Assembly: GCA_937896895.1 (NCBI GenBank)
Contig: CALBNV010000065.1
Span: 1 to 8,903 of the forward strand
DNA from: an uncultured Bacteroidales bacterium
GTDB taxonomy: Bacteria; Bacteroidota; Bacteroidia; Bacteroidales; F082
DNA length: 8,903 bases
Direction: 5' to 3'
Shown here: one piece after another, positions 1-7,796 of the stretch
How the letters are laid out: the number at the start of each line of letters is the position of its first letter
Numbering within the stretch: the stretch's first letter is position 1
The notes under the pieces: model-generated
The model's input: only the letters and a program-made list of their open reading frames with translations
What the model was told of the DNA's origin: nothing
Database searches by the model: none
Translations under genes and position numbers: made by a program

Positions 1-34
1 CAATTGGCTTAAACCAAACTTCTTATGGAGAACT

Positions 35-448
35 TTACTCATGATTCTTCGTCCTCCTTTGGAAAATGGATTTCATATTAATTTCTGTAATACCAAAGAG
101 AAGTTCTTTGCGAAGTGCATCTCGCAAGGTCTCTTCCGTATATCCTTCTTTAAGCATACCGGAAATCGCAAGAGAAATATCTCCCGTCTCTTCGGACAAG
201 ATAATAACAAAAGCATCGGATTGTTCCGATAAACCAAGTCCTGCACGATGACGTGTGCCAAATTGAGAACTCATATTGCGACGCTCTGTAAGAGGTAAAA
301 TACATCCTGCATAATGAATACGACAATCACGAATTACCATTGCCCCATCATGAAGCGCTGACTTATCAAAGAAAATATTCTCAACCAGTTCTGCAGTTGG
401 ATTCGCATCGATCACCGTACCGGAATGAACAATCCCATCAAGGGGAGT
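35..448 (-). CDS. cdaA: CdaA-type diadenylate cyclase, C-terminal part (5' end missing)
   Basis: This encodes the catalytic DAC domain of a membrane diadenylate cyclase, which condenses two ATP into the second messenger c-di-AMP. The family signatures are present: LHDGAM (the DGA motif, about 343-349), GTRHRAGLG (the RHR motif, about 245-253) and a downstream SEETG. The C-terminus and stop (35-37) look natural. Recognisable homology begins at PLDGIVHSG, about position 445. The codons further upstream in this frame, up to an ATG at 511, are antisense to sufS and do not look like CdaA. Bacteroidota CdaA is normally about 250-270 aa with N-terminal membrane helices; only about 137 aa are left and those helices are absent. 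The product would be neither complete nor membrane-anchored. The truncation coincides with the join to sufS, so it is probably a rearrangement or assembly artefact. The family call is secure; whether the gene is really broken in the organism is not. Confidence 0.87.
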   Translation of the reverse strand, partial: TPLDGIVHSGTVIDANPTAELVENIFFDKSALHDGAMVIRDCRIHYAGCILPLTERRNMSSQFGTRHRAGLGLSEQSDAFVIILSEETGDISLAISGMLKEGYTEETLRDALRKELLFGITEINMKSIFQRRTKNHE

Positions 449-1111
449 ATCCAGATTGCCCACCAGCATGACGTTCCGGTGCTGATTGACGGAGCACAGG
501 GCATCTCGCACATCAAGGTGGATGTTCAGGAGCTAGGCTGCGATTTTTATTGCTTCTCGGGCCACAAGATGTATGGCCCCATGGGCGTGGGCGTGATGTA
601 CGGAAAGGAAGAACTGCTCAACGAACTGCCTCCTTATCAAGGCGGTGGAGAGATGATAAAGGATGTGAGCTTCGAGAAAACCACCTATAACGAACTTCCC
701 TTCAAATTCGAAGCCGGCACTCCCGCAGTAGGTGACGTATTGGGCCTGGGTGAAGCCATCGGGTTTATGAACGAAGTCGGGGTAGAGGAGATCTTCCGGG
801 TGGAAGAGGAACTGCTGCATTATGCCACTCAGCAACTTTCGCAGATAGAAGGCATCCGGTTCATAGGCCAGGCCCCACAAAAAACCTCGGTTATCTCTTT
901 CCTTATTGGAGAAGCCCATCCGTATGATGTGGGAACATTGCTCGATAAATTAGGTGTTGCCGTTCGTACTGGCCACCATTGTACGCAACCTATCATGGAC
1001 CGCTATGGTATTCCGGGTACGGTGCGAGCTTCGTTTGCAGTATATAATACCAAAGAAGAAGTGGATATCTTTGCCGCAGCGTTGAACCGAATTGCTCCTA
1101 TGCTGATGTAA
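425..1111 (+). CDS. sufS: Cysteine desulfurase SufS, C-terminal half (5' truncated)
   Basis: SufS is a PLP-dependent group II cysteine desulfurase that takes sulfur from cysteine for SUF iron-sulfur cluster assembly in the cytoplasm. Numbering from the ATG at 425, the key residues are Asp22 and Gln25 in IDGAQ (cofactor ring contacts), Lys48 in SGHKMYGP (Schiff-base lysine), YQGGGEMI (about 71-78), KFEAGTP (about 94-100), Cys186 in RTGHHCTQP (persulfide cysteine) and Arg201 in GTVRASF. The C-terminus is complete. A whole SufS is about 405 aa; here only 228 are open, and homology starts at NPIK (431), so the ATG at 425 is probably fortuitous. The missing N-terminal half contains cofactor and substrate contacts, so this fragment should be inactive. 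The loss occurs exactly where cdaA sequence begins. recN follows after 52 nt. Confidence 0.9.
   Translation: MNNPIKGSIQIAHQHDVPVLIDGAQGISHIKVDVQELGCDFYCFSGHKMYGPMGVGVMYGKEELLNELPPYQGGGEMIKDVSFEKTTYNELPFKFEAGTPAVGDVLGLGEAIGFMNEVGVEEIFRVEEELLHYATQQLSQIEGIRFIGQAPQKTSVISFLIGEAHPYDVGTLLDKLGVAVRTGHHCTQPIMDRYGIPGTVRASFAVYNTKEEVDIFAAALNRIAPMLM
431..445. other. Chimeric junction between cdaA (-) and sufS (+)
   Basis: Two unrelated genes meet here head to head, each lacking its N-terminal half. On the plus strand the bases aatcccatcaag read NPIK, matching the conserved NP[IV]K just before the SufS helix leading to IDGAQ. On the minus strand the same bases read LDGI, part of the conserved PLD-x-[IV]-V stretch of CdaA. 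About 12-15 bases therefore suit both genes, as expected for a join through short shared sequence, either an assembler overlap or a microhomology-mediated inversion or translocation. The exact breakpoint inside this interval cannot be fixed from sequence alone. Confidence 0.75.
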
Positions 1112-1163
1112 TCGGGAAGACGAAAAAGGTTAACAATAAAGGAATCACGAACATACAAAGAAA

Positions 1164-2809
1164 ATGCTAAACTCCCTCCATATAGAAAACTATGCGCTCA
1201 TCCAACAATATGATGTGGATCTTCGCGACGGCATGATTGTTATCACTGGCGAAACGGGTGCGGGTAAATCCATACTTCTTGGGGCTCTGGGTCTTCTGCT
1301 AGGCCAGAGAGCCGATAGTGGAGTGCTTCACGACAAGAGCAGGAAATGTATTGTTGAGGCCACCTTCGATGTGTCTAAGCAAGGCCTACAGTCATTCTTT
1401 GAGGAGAATGATCTCGACTACGACGATCAGTTGTTGCTTCGCCGTGAGATACTTCCTTCGGCCAAAAGCCGTGCCTTCGTCAACGACAGCCCTGTATCGC
1501 TTCCCGTTATTAAGGAGCTGTCGCAGAAACTGATAGATATCCATTCGCAGCATCAGACCCTCACCTTGGCCGAAGCTTCGTTCCAGATGGAATTGATCGA
1601 TACATTTTTTGGAGGCAAAGAAACACGCAAGGCTTACAATGAGGCATTCGCAGTCTATCAAGAAGCAAAACGCCACTTGGAGCGGCTCTCCTCGGAGGAT
1701 GCACAGAACAGAAAAGAGCAAGATTATATGCAGTTTCTCTTCGATGAACTCTTGTCGGCTGAACTTCAGGAGGGAGAACAGGAAGAGTTGGAGCAAGAGT
1801 CGAAGTTGATGGCAAATGCCGAATCAATAAAAGAATCCTTCAGGACCTCTGCGAGGAAAGCGAGGGATCGGCTATTTCCCGATTGCGTCAAAGCCATTCC
1901 CTTTTGTGCGACATAGATAGTTATTCAGAAGAACTGAAAACTTTATCCGAGCGACTGGAATCGAACATAATCGATTTGAGGGATATCTTCTCCGAATTGG
2001 AGCGAGTGAATGACAATGTGAACTTCTCACCCGATCGCTTACAGATAATTGATGACCGACTGGATACGATATATAGTCTGCAACGCAAACATGGTGTGAG
2101 CACCATCGGCGAGTTGTTGGAAATCCAGAACGACCTTGACCAGAAGTTGCAAAATATTGCCGGAATGGATGAAGCGATAAGAGCGGCTATGGAACAGGTG
2201 GATAAGAGTTTTTCTCTCGTACGTAAAAAAGCCGAATCGCTTACCGCAATACGCAAGCAGTCAGCAGCATGGATCACAGAAGAGGTACTTCCCATGCTGG
2301 CATCGTTGGGGATGAAAGAGGCTCGTATTCAGATTGATGTAAACCCTACGGAAGACTATCATCCTTGGGGATGCGATAAAATCCGTTTTCTTTTTAATGC
2401 CAATCGAGGAGGCGAATTAAGAGAATTAGGCAAAGTGGTTTCGGGTGGTGAACTCTCTCGATTGATGTTGGCTCTCAAAGCATTGATGGCTCGAGAGGCT
2501 GCATTGCCGACGATAATTTTTGATGAGATCGACACAGGTATTTCGGGAGAAGTGGCTTCTAAGATGGCACGCATTCTTCAGGAGATGGCACAATCGATGC
2601 AGGTGATTTCCATTACCCATCTGCCCCAGATGGCAGCTGCGGCTCAACAGCATCTTAAGGTTTGCAAACAGGTGGAAGCAGACGAAACGGTTTCGGTAAT
2701 TAGAGAGTTGGCTACCGATGATCGAATCAGAGAAATCGCTATAATGCTCTCAACCAATCCTCCCACCGACGCAGCCCTCCAGACCGCTCGTGAACTTATG
2801 ACCAAATAA
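1164..2809 (+). CDS. recN: DNA repair protein RecN, interrupted by a -1 frameshift
   Basis: RecN is an SMC-like ATPase that works in RecA-dependent double-strand-break repair. The N-terminal half (from ATG 1164) starts with MLNSLHIENYALI and has Walker A GETGAGKS at residues 29-36, then IDIHSQHQ and the start of the coiled coil. This frame runs off-register to a stop at 1916. The rest continues in another frame and carries the ABC signature VSGGELSRL (about 2438-2464), Walker B IIFDEIDTGISG (about 2513-2548), ITHLPQMA and a natural end at 2809. The joint lies near 1836-1838: gaatcctt reads E-S-F in the first frame, but adding one base gives E-S-L-Q-D-L and passes smoothly into the second frame. 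With that base restored the protein is about 548 aa, normal for the family. The simplest explanation is a 1-nt deletion in a short C run, as a sequencing error or a recent mutation. The TTG/ATG-initiated downstream ORF is not a separate gene. recN probably shares a transcript with sufS and the M23 gene (14 nt downstream). Confidence 0.92.
1836..1841 (+). other. Frameshift point in recN
   Basis: Upstream of this point the RecN-like reading is ...NAESIKES in the frame of 1164. Downstream it is LQDLCEESEG... in the frame two bases on. One base appears to be missing from the tcc-ctt stretch. No canonical slippery heptamer is visible, so programmed frameshifting is unlikely. Confidence 0.8.
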
Positions 2810-2823
2810 AATACGATGGCGCA

Positions 2824-4650
2824 ATGAAACTCATATCTACCCGATATCATCATCTCTGTGTGCTGATTTGTATGTTGTTCCTTTCGTTTACGTTAGGGGC
2901 TCAGATAGATTATAGCGAGAATAACAATGATTGGCCGAAATCCACTCCTCAGGCCAAAGACTTACCTTTCGATGGAGGTTCGGAACAATATCCACGCAAT
3001 TATTTTCGGCTTCCGATGGCGTTAGATCCTGCTTTCTCCGGTACCTTTGCTGAGATTCGCCCCAATCATTTTCATTCGGGTCTCGATTTCCGTACAGGAG
3101 GCAAGATCGGACAGCCTATCTATGCTCCAGCCGATGGTTATGTATCCCGTATCAATATCTCCCCTTGGGGTGGGGGTAAGGTGCTGTATATCACGCATCC
3201 CAATGGCTACCGTACGGTATATATGCATCTAAACGACTTTTGTGGTGAGATAGGGGCCTTTGTAAAGAAATACCAATATGACCATCATGTATTTGGGTTT
3301 GACACAACGTTGGCTCCAGGTGCAATTGTGGTAAAGAAGAACCAGGTAGTTGCCCACTCGGGCAATTCGGGTAGCTCCGGTGGCCCTCATTTGCATTATG
3401 AAATACGTCATGCGGAGAACGACCAACCAATTAATCCATTGTATTTTGGAATTAATTATATTGACCATTACGCACCCACAATCAATAATATAGCCATCTA
3501 TCCTGCTGATGCAACAACACTGATTGAAGGTTCAAATTCATCGCACCGTCTGTTTTCTACGGTGGGTAAGGGAAAGACCGTAAAGACTCGATGGCTGGAT
3601 ACTCTTAGAGTGGCGGGTAGATTCTATTGTGGAATCTATGCCTATGATGGTTCGGAATCGGGCACTAATAAGAATGGTGTGGACCGAATTGAGTTGTATG
3701 TCGACGATTCGTTGTTCTATGTTTATTTTAACCCCTCGTTTCTGTTTGAAGACACCCGCTCAATTAATGCCATTATTGATTATCCGGAGTATCAGCGCAG
3801 TCGCCAATATTATATATTAACTCGACATCTACGTGGCAATCGTAATAATTATTGTCGCTCACTATATGGTAACGGCTATCTTGATTTTAATGATCATGGG
3901 CTGCATAAACTGGAATATCGGGTCTATGATTTTAAGAAGAATGTTTCCAAACGGACGTTCTTTATTCGCGATTTGGGCGATGAGAATCAACTTGCACCTT
4001 CGGTTGGAGTGGATTTAATGGGCGAACCGATTGCCTATTACAAACGATTCTTGCTGGTAAAGGAACATTTTATCGTCTCTATGGATGAAGGCACGGTGTA
4101 TGATAACGATCTGGTGGTGTATCAGAATCGTCCATCAGGCCTATATTTGTCCCCCCTTCATACCCTTTCTTTGACCAAAAATCCACTTCCTCCTCATCAA
4201 GCTTATACGATTAAAATTCGCATTTCAGAAAGTATTCCTCCCACTATTCCTCGCAATAAAGTGCTGATTGTGAATGTTGCAGGAAATTCTCGTTCTGCCT
4301 TGACTACTTCGGTAAAAGGAGATTGGTATGAAGCACATCCTCGAACCTTTGGCTCTTTTGCTTTGGCTGTCGACACGGTACCCCCTGTAATCCGATCACT
4401 TAACTTCGGGAACAACAAAGCCTTCTCGGGTTCCAAACTACAAGTCAAGATTTCAGACAATCTTTCGGGCATCAACTCCTATCATGTTTTTATTAATGGA
4501 GTTTGGGTATTGGCAGAATTGGATGGAAAGACCTCTACTCTGACGATTGACGCAACAGGTTTCCTTAAGAAGGGTACGAACGAGATTAAAGTTCAAGTGT
4601 CGGATGCTGTGGGCAATCACTCCGACGCCGTTGCGAATATAATTCATTGA
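2824..4650 (+). CDS. Secreted M23 (LytM-type) metallopeptidase with long C-terminal extension
   Basis: This is a probable zinc endopeptidase acting on peptidoglycan cross-links in the periplasm. It has 608 residues. Residues 1-26 form a signal peptide: charged start, a hydrophobic core about 11-24, and a likely cut after LGAQ or nearby. The M23 domain spans about 80-210 and has all the zinc and catalytic landmarks: H84-x3-D88 (HSGLD), H135 in YMHLN, and H189-L-H191 (HLHYE), with the usual GNSGSSGGPH loop before the last motif. An insert of about 30 residues (140-170) splits the domain core. Residues about 215-515 have no motif I recognise, and about 519-605 resemble a beta-rich Ig-like module (VPPVIRSL..., DNLSGI, SDAVGNHSDA). 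This architecture is common among Bacteroidota M23 proteins, but the substrate is not known from sequence. The ATG at 2824 sits just before the signal peptide; there is no clear Shine-Dalgarno, normal for this phylum. aroK starts 4 nt after the stop. Confidence 0.87.
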   Translation: MKLISTRYHHLCVLICMLFLSFTLGAQIDYSENNNDWPKSTPQAKDLPFDGGSEQYPRNYFRLPMALDPAFSGTFAEIRPNHFHSGLDFRTGGKIGQPIYAPADGYVSRINISPWGGGKVLYITHPNGYRTVYMHLNDFCGEIGAFVKKYQYDHHVFGFDTTLAPGAIVVKKNQVVAHSGNSGSSGGPHLHYEIRHAENDQPINPLYFGINYIDHYAPTINNIAIYPADATTLIEGSNSSHRLFSTVGKGKTVKTRWLDTLRVAGRFYCGIYAYDGSESGTNKNGVDRIELYVDDSLFYVYFNPSFLFEDTRSINAIIDYPEYQRSRQYYILTRHLRGNRNNYCRSLYGNGYLDFNDHGLHKLEYRVYDFKKNVSKRTFFIRDLGDENQLAPSVGVDLMGEPIAYYKRFLLVKEHFIVSMDEGTVYDNDLVVYQNRPSGLYLSPLHTLSLTKNPLPPHQAYTIKIRISESIPPTIPRNKVLIVNVAGNSRSALTTSVKGDWYEAHPRTFGSFALAVDTVPPVIRSLNFGNNKAFSGSKLQVKISDNLSGINSYHVFINGVWVLAELDGKTSTLTIDATGFLKKGTNEIKVQVSDAVGNHSDAVANIIH

Positions 4651-4654
4651 TTTT

Positions 4655-5176
4655 ATGAGAGTCTATCTAGTTGGTTATATGTATTCGGGAAAGACCACAG
4701 TGGGTCGCCAATTGGCGAAAGCCATGAGGTATAAGTTTGTGGACCTGGACCAATTGTTTGAGGCAACATTTCATATCACTATTCCTATGTTTTTTGCCCG
4801 ATATGGAGAAAAGGCCTTTCGGATTGTTGAGATCAAGATTCTTTCGGAAACAGTCTCGTTCGAGAATACAATCATCGCAACCGGAGGTGGAACTCCTTGT
4901 CAGCCAGGCAATATGGATTTTATTAACCGACATGGCATCTCGGTTTATTTGGAACTTGCTCCCGAAGCAATTATTTCCCGAATGGCAAAATCAAAAAAAT
5001 TACGTCCCCTCTTTTCAGGGCTGACTGAGCAACAGAGAATTGAGAAAGTCCATTCTCATCTAGCCGAACGGTTGCCATACTATCAACAAGCCGATATCAT
5101 CTTTCCTGCACTTAGTCCTGATATTGAGCTGCTATCTAGGCAGTTATTGGCACTAACGGAAGAGCATCAGAACTAA
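4655..5176 (+). CDS. aroK: Shikimate kinase
   Basis: It phosphorylates shikimate at the 3-hydroxyl using ATP, the fifth step of the route to chorismate and the aromatic amino acids, in the cytoplasm. The protein is 173 aa, normal length. The P-loop is GYMYSGKTT (residues 7-15); it fits GxxxxGK[ST], but Tyr and Ser replace the more usual Gly and Ala in GYMGAGKT. Other family markers are VDLD (Asp30 and Asp32, magnesium and shikimate), Arg56 in KAFRIVE (shikimate), ATGGGTP (75-81), LRPLF with Arg117 in the lid, and ERLPYYQQAD with Arg139. All catalytic residues are present, so it should be active. It begins 4 nt after the M23 stop, suggesting translational coupling or at least one transcript, and is the last gene before a terminator. 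Confidence 0.93.
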   Translation: MRVYLVGYMYSGKTTVGRQLAKAMRYKFVDLDQLFEATFHITIPMFFARYGEKAFRIVEIKILSETVSFENTIIATGGGTPCQPGNMDFINRHGISVYLELAPEAIISRMAKSKKLRPLFSGLTEQQRIEKVHSHLAERLPYYQQADIIFPALSPDIELLSRQLLALTEEHQN

Positions 5177-5210
5177 AAAGTCGCTCAACCTTTAGGAAGA
5201 ACGACTTTTT
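5175..5210. terminator. Bidirectional intrinsic terminator between convergent genes
   Basis: Perfect 9-bp inverted repeat: aaaaagtcg (5175-5183) pairs with cgacttttt (5202-5210) around an 18-nt loop, which itself contains cct/agg. The stem overlaps the aroK stop codon. It ends in T5 when read in either direction, so it can stop aroK transcripts on the plus strand and nucleoside-kinase transcripts (stop at 5236) on the minus strand. The GC core of the stem is short, so efficiency may be moderate. Confidence 0.75.
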
Positions 5211-5235
5211 GAAGCTTGATTATCCAAGATCAGAA

Positions 5236-6921
5236 TTAATACTCAAAGGAACTTCCTCCGAGAAATTCTTTTAGAATTGACGTAGGAGGAATGTGGTTGG
5301 AGTAGATGGGTTCGATGAGCTCTAGGAAGTTGATAAGTCGTTGGGCTTCTGCATATTCTGGTCTGTTCTCGGGAACTTTATTCAGAAGAGGAGCTGCATA
5401 GGGACGCAATACTGCTAGTTCGTAAAGCAGTGCAGAATTAAACATGGTATCGGCCTGCTCCTGGAACGGGAAAATGTGTTTCTCTTCTCCATGTCGTACG
5501 CTATTCCATCGGCTCAGGGTATCTGTTGCAGAATATCCGCGGAAATTATTGTCGCGAACGATTCGGCGAATCAAGCGATTGTCGGAGCTATGAATAAAGT
5601 TCTGATCATCAATAGCAATTTGTGTTAATGCTGACACATATACTTTGAACTTATACTCGTTAGGAATTTGTGCCGTCAGCTTAGGATTAAGGGCATGGAT
5701 ACCTTCCACTAGTAGAATGGGTTGCCGTCCGTTCTTATTGTTCAGGCACAATGTATTACCCTTATAAATCGTTGTTCCTGAGACAAAATCAAAAGTGGGA
5801 AGAGCAACCTCTTCGCCATTGAAAAGTCGCATGAGATGATCGTTCAGCAATGGAATATTCAATGCTTCAATGCATTCGAAATCTAGTTCTCCATTCTCAT
5901 CACGGGGTGTTTCTTCGCGAGGAAGGAAATAATCGTCAAGCGAAAGTTGATGAACATCAAAACCCAAAACCGAAAGTTGCACCGAAAGACGACGGCAACT
6001 GGTTGTCTTTCCGCTCGACGAGGGTCCGGCCAAAAGTACCATCTTTACCCTATCTTTATGTTGAAAAATATCATCTGCAATCTGCGCGTATTTCTTCTCA
6101 TGCAGAGCTTCTGCCACCTGAATAAGGTGATTCTCCTTATGTTGGAGAATGAGCGAGTTCAGATCGCTGATGGTTGGAACCTGAAGGAGATTGGCCCAAC
6201 GATGATGTTCTTTAAATATGTTAAACAATTTAGGAGTCTCTTGGTAGAGAATCAGTCTATCTGGTTGGTTGGGATCAGGACATTGTATAATATATCCTTC
6301 CTCAAAAACACGGAATTCCCAGCACGTAAGCTTTCCTGTTGAAGGCACTAATTTGTTGCTCAACTTGTGTGGCATACCGCCAATAGTATGCATCTCAATG
6401 TAGTATTGGCCGAGACCTTCAAGAAGTCTTTGTGTTGAGGGAATGTTCTGGTCCTCAATCCATTTGATGGCCTCAGTTAAAAGCATCTTATGGTGTTCAA
6501 ACTTCAAATCCGAATGTTGAATCTCCATCATACGTTCTCTTACTTGACGGCAAACCTCAAGTTGATCGGGATGCTCTTCTCCTTCAGGAAATGTTATTTC
6601 ACAATAGAAACCCGTAATGAGTGAATGCTCAACTGTTAGTTTCGCTTCTGGAAAACAGTCTTTTACAGCACGATACAACATAAAAGACAGCGATACTAAA
6701 TACATCCGATAACCCGACTTACTCGTAATGTCGAAGAATCGGATACAGCAAGGTTCGTAGATGCGAAGCTGCAGCGATTCAACTTGATTGTTGACCAATG
6801 CACCGAGGACTGGGAAAGAACAAATATCTGAATATTGGGTAGCTAGATCCGATAGTAAAATGCCGCGGGGTACCTCTATCCTAGTTTGATAGTTTTCAAT
6901 GATGATCTCTATTGTTTCCAT
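5236..6921 (-). CDS. Nucleoside (uridine-type) kinase with N-terminal TGS and ThrRS-like domains
   Basis: The 561-aa product is a fusion well known in Bacteroidota and annotated as nucleoside kinase. Residues about 1-65 look like a TGS domain. About 70-230 resemble the second additional (editing) domain of threonyl-tRNA synthetase. About 290-500 form a P-loop kinase of the uridine kinase/phosphoribulokinase family: Walker A GPSSSGKTT (299-307), SLDDYF (327-332), PTFDF (375-379), LVEGIHALN (404-412), then RLIRRIVRD (449-457). It probably phosphorylates a nucleoside with ATP or GTP, but the exact substrate is unproven. Where ThrRS has HSxxH, this protein reads VSLSF, so the editing-site histidines seem lost and the domain probably binds rather than catalyses. 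The start ATG (6919-6921) gives METIEIIIEN, the expected family N-terminus. It is convergent with aroK and alone on its strand. I found no clear TAnnTTTG promoter upstream; the nearest match on its strand is off by one base (about 6942-6948). Confidence 0.88.
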   Translation of the reverse strand: METIEIIIENYQTRIEVPRGILLSDLATQYSDICSFPVLGALVNNQVESLQLRIYEPCCIRFFDITSKSGYRMYLVSLSFMLYRAVKDCFPEAKLTVEHSLITGFYCEITFPEGEEHPDQLEVCRQVRERMMEIQHSDLKFEHHKMLLTEAIKWIEDQNIPSTQRLLEGLGQYYIEMHTIGGMPHKLSNKLVPSTGKLTCWEFRVFEEGYIIQCPDPNQPDRLILYQETPKLFNIFKEHHRWANLLQVPTISDLNSLILQHKENHLIQVAEALHEKKYAQIADDIFQHKDRVKMVLLAGPSSSGKTTSCRRLSVQLSVLGFDVHQLSLDDYFLPREETPRDENGELDFECIEALNIPLLNDHLMRLFNGEEVALPTFDFVSGTTIYKGNTLCLNNKNGRQPILLVEGIHALNPKLTAQIPNEYKFKVYVSALTQIAIDDQNFIHSSDNRLIRRIVRDNNFRGYSATDTLSRWNSVRHGEEKHIFPFQEQADTMFNSALLYELAVLRPYAAPLLNKVPENRPEYAEAQRLINFLELIEPIYSNHIPPTSILKEFLGGSSFEY

Positions 6922-7078
6922 TATATATTTTTGCGTTTTGATTCAAATTATCATATTAACGCGAAAAAAGAAAAAATAGTATTTTCGATTGCCAAAAAAT
7001 AGTCAAACGCAGCATAGTTTACGTTAATAATTTAATCTTCTTTCGGTGCAGAATTCCTCTTCAATAACCATACTTCAA

Positions 7079-7182
7079 CAATAGATAAATGGTATCAAAA
7101 CAAGAAGTTGTAAGGTAGTAAATAGTATGTAGTAAGAAAAACGTGTATGCTAACAAATAGTTTATCAATAGATAAGTGGTAT
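7079..7182 (+). repeat. Imperfect direct repeat pair (17 nt, 16/17 identical)
   Basis: The copy at 7079-7095 reads caatagataaatggtat and the copy at 7166-7182 reads caatagataagtggtat, 87 nt apart start to start, with one difference. The spacer contains smaller echoes (tagtaaatagtatgtagtaag). It could be a duplication remnant or a paired protein-binding site; no function can be assigned from sequence. Confidence 0.6.
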
Positions 7183-7363
7183 ATAACAACCTCAATATAC
7201 CGATTCGTATCACCCAGTATTTATTAGCGACATACTTCCTTTATACCATTTTCAGTGTACAAATATCCCAGCCTCATTCCGACGTAGATCAAGAACCAAC
7301 TCCCAAATTTTTAACCCTCCGCCTAGAATCGGCAAAATGATATAGCTAAAAAGAGAACCTAGT

Positions 7364-7387
7364 TATGTATATGCGTACGTGCGCGCG
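7364..7387. other. 24-nt perfect alternating pyrimidine/purine tract
   Basis: From 7364 to 7387 every base alternates pyrimidine and purine, moving from TA/TG steps to cgtacg and then gcgcgcg at the right end. The CG/GC-rich right half is the type of sequence that can adopt Z-DNA under negative supercoiling. It stands out in otherwise AT-rich, non-coding DNA about 0.4 kb upstream of the rRNA promoter. Confidence 0.6.
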
Positions 7388-7411
7388 AACAATAAATATT
7401 ATAATAGAGTT

Positions 7412-7435
7412 CAGGACCGATGGAGAGAGGTCCTG
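7412..7435. other. GC-rich hairpin, 7-bp perfect stem
   Basis: caggacc (7412-7418) pairs with ggtcctg (7429-7435) around a 10-nt purine-rich loop. No T run follows on either strand, so it is not a standard intrinsic terminator. It might be a protein-binding palindrome or part of an unannotated transcript. Confidence 0.45.
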
Positions 7436-7796
7436 TGCGAAGACCATGGGGATGGAACCAAATCAGGAGAGAACAGGGTAGGGGGGGGAGCAGGCAGAAG
7501 ATGAAAGAAAAAAGAAAAGTGTGTAAACCTCGGATAATCAGCGAGTAATACGAAAATTCCCGCAGAATTGATATATTTAGAAACGATGTAAAACGCTGTA
7601 GTTCAGAAAGATACATGGATGTTGCATAATTACCGACGCAAAAATACCTCAAATTTAGAAAAAAAAGCCGGAAAAATGGGGAGAAAACGAGTAAAAATAA
7701 GAGAAAACGGATGATGGATGCAATTTTTTTTCGATGTGTAAGATGCTGAAATACAAAATAAAGAGGAGGAGAGTAGCAAAAAGAGTGAAAAAAAAT

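Larger units (their letters stand above)
6922..7796. other. Gene-free AT/purine-rich region upstream of rRNA operon
   Basis: I see no credible gene, tRNA or mobile-element end in this stretch. The first part is AT-rich and carries the promoter region of the minus-strand kinase. From about 7420 to 7795 the plus strand is strongly purine-rich, with runs of A and G and few pyrimidine stretches. A 173-codon minus-strand ORF (7359-7880) arises from this bias: it is rich in Phe, Leu and Ser and runs antisense across the rRNA promoter. Several unusual short elements lie inside and are listed separately. Confidence 0.6.

Noticed and set aside
449..511. N-terminal extension of the cdaA reading frame up to an ATG at 511
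   Set aside because: These codons are antisense to well-conserved sufS sequence (IDGAQ region) and do not resemble CdaA; the frame is open there by chance across the join.
533..919. 128-aa minus-strand ORF
   Set aside because: It is fully antisense to conserved SufS coding sequence and resembles no family; it is a shadow of the codon pattern.
1833..1845. Programmed ribosomal frameshift in recN
   Set aside because: No slippery heptamer or obvious downstream stimulatory structure is visible, and RecN is not known to be made this way; a 1-nt deletion explains it more simply.
1883..2809. A separate 308-aa gene starting inside recN
   Set aside because: It begins at a non-ATG codon in the middle of the RecN coiled coil, and its sequence is the continuation of RecN with signature and Walker B motifs; it is the downstream half of a frameshifted gene.
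6926..6933. TATTTTTG match to the -7 consensus on the plus strand
   Set aside because: No TTTG lies 19-21 nt upstream and no plus-strand gene follows within range; in AT-rich DNA this match is expected by chance.
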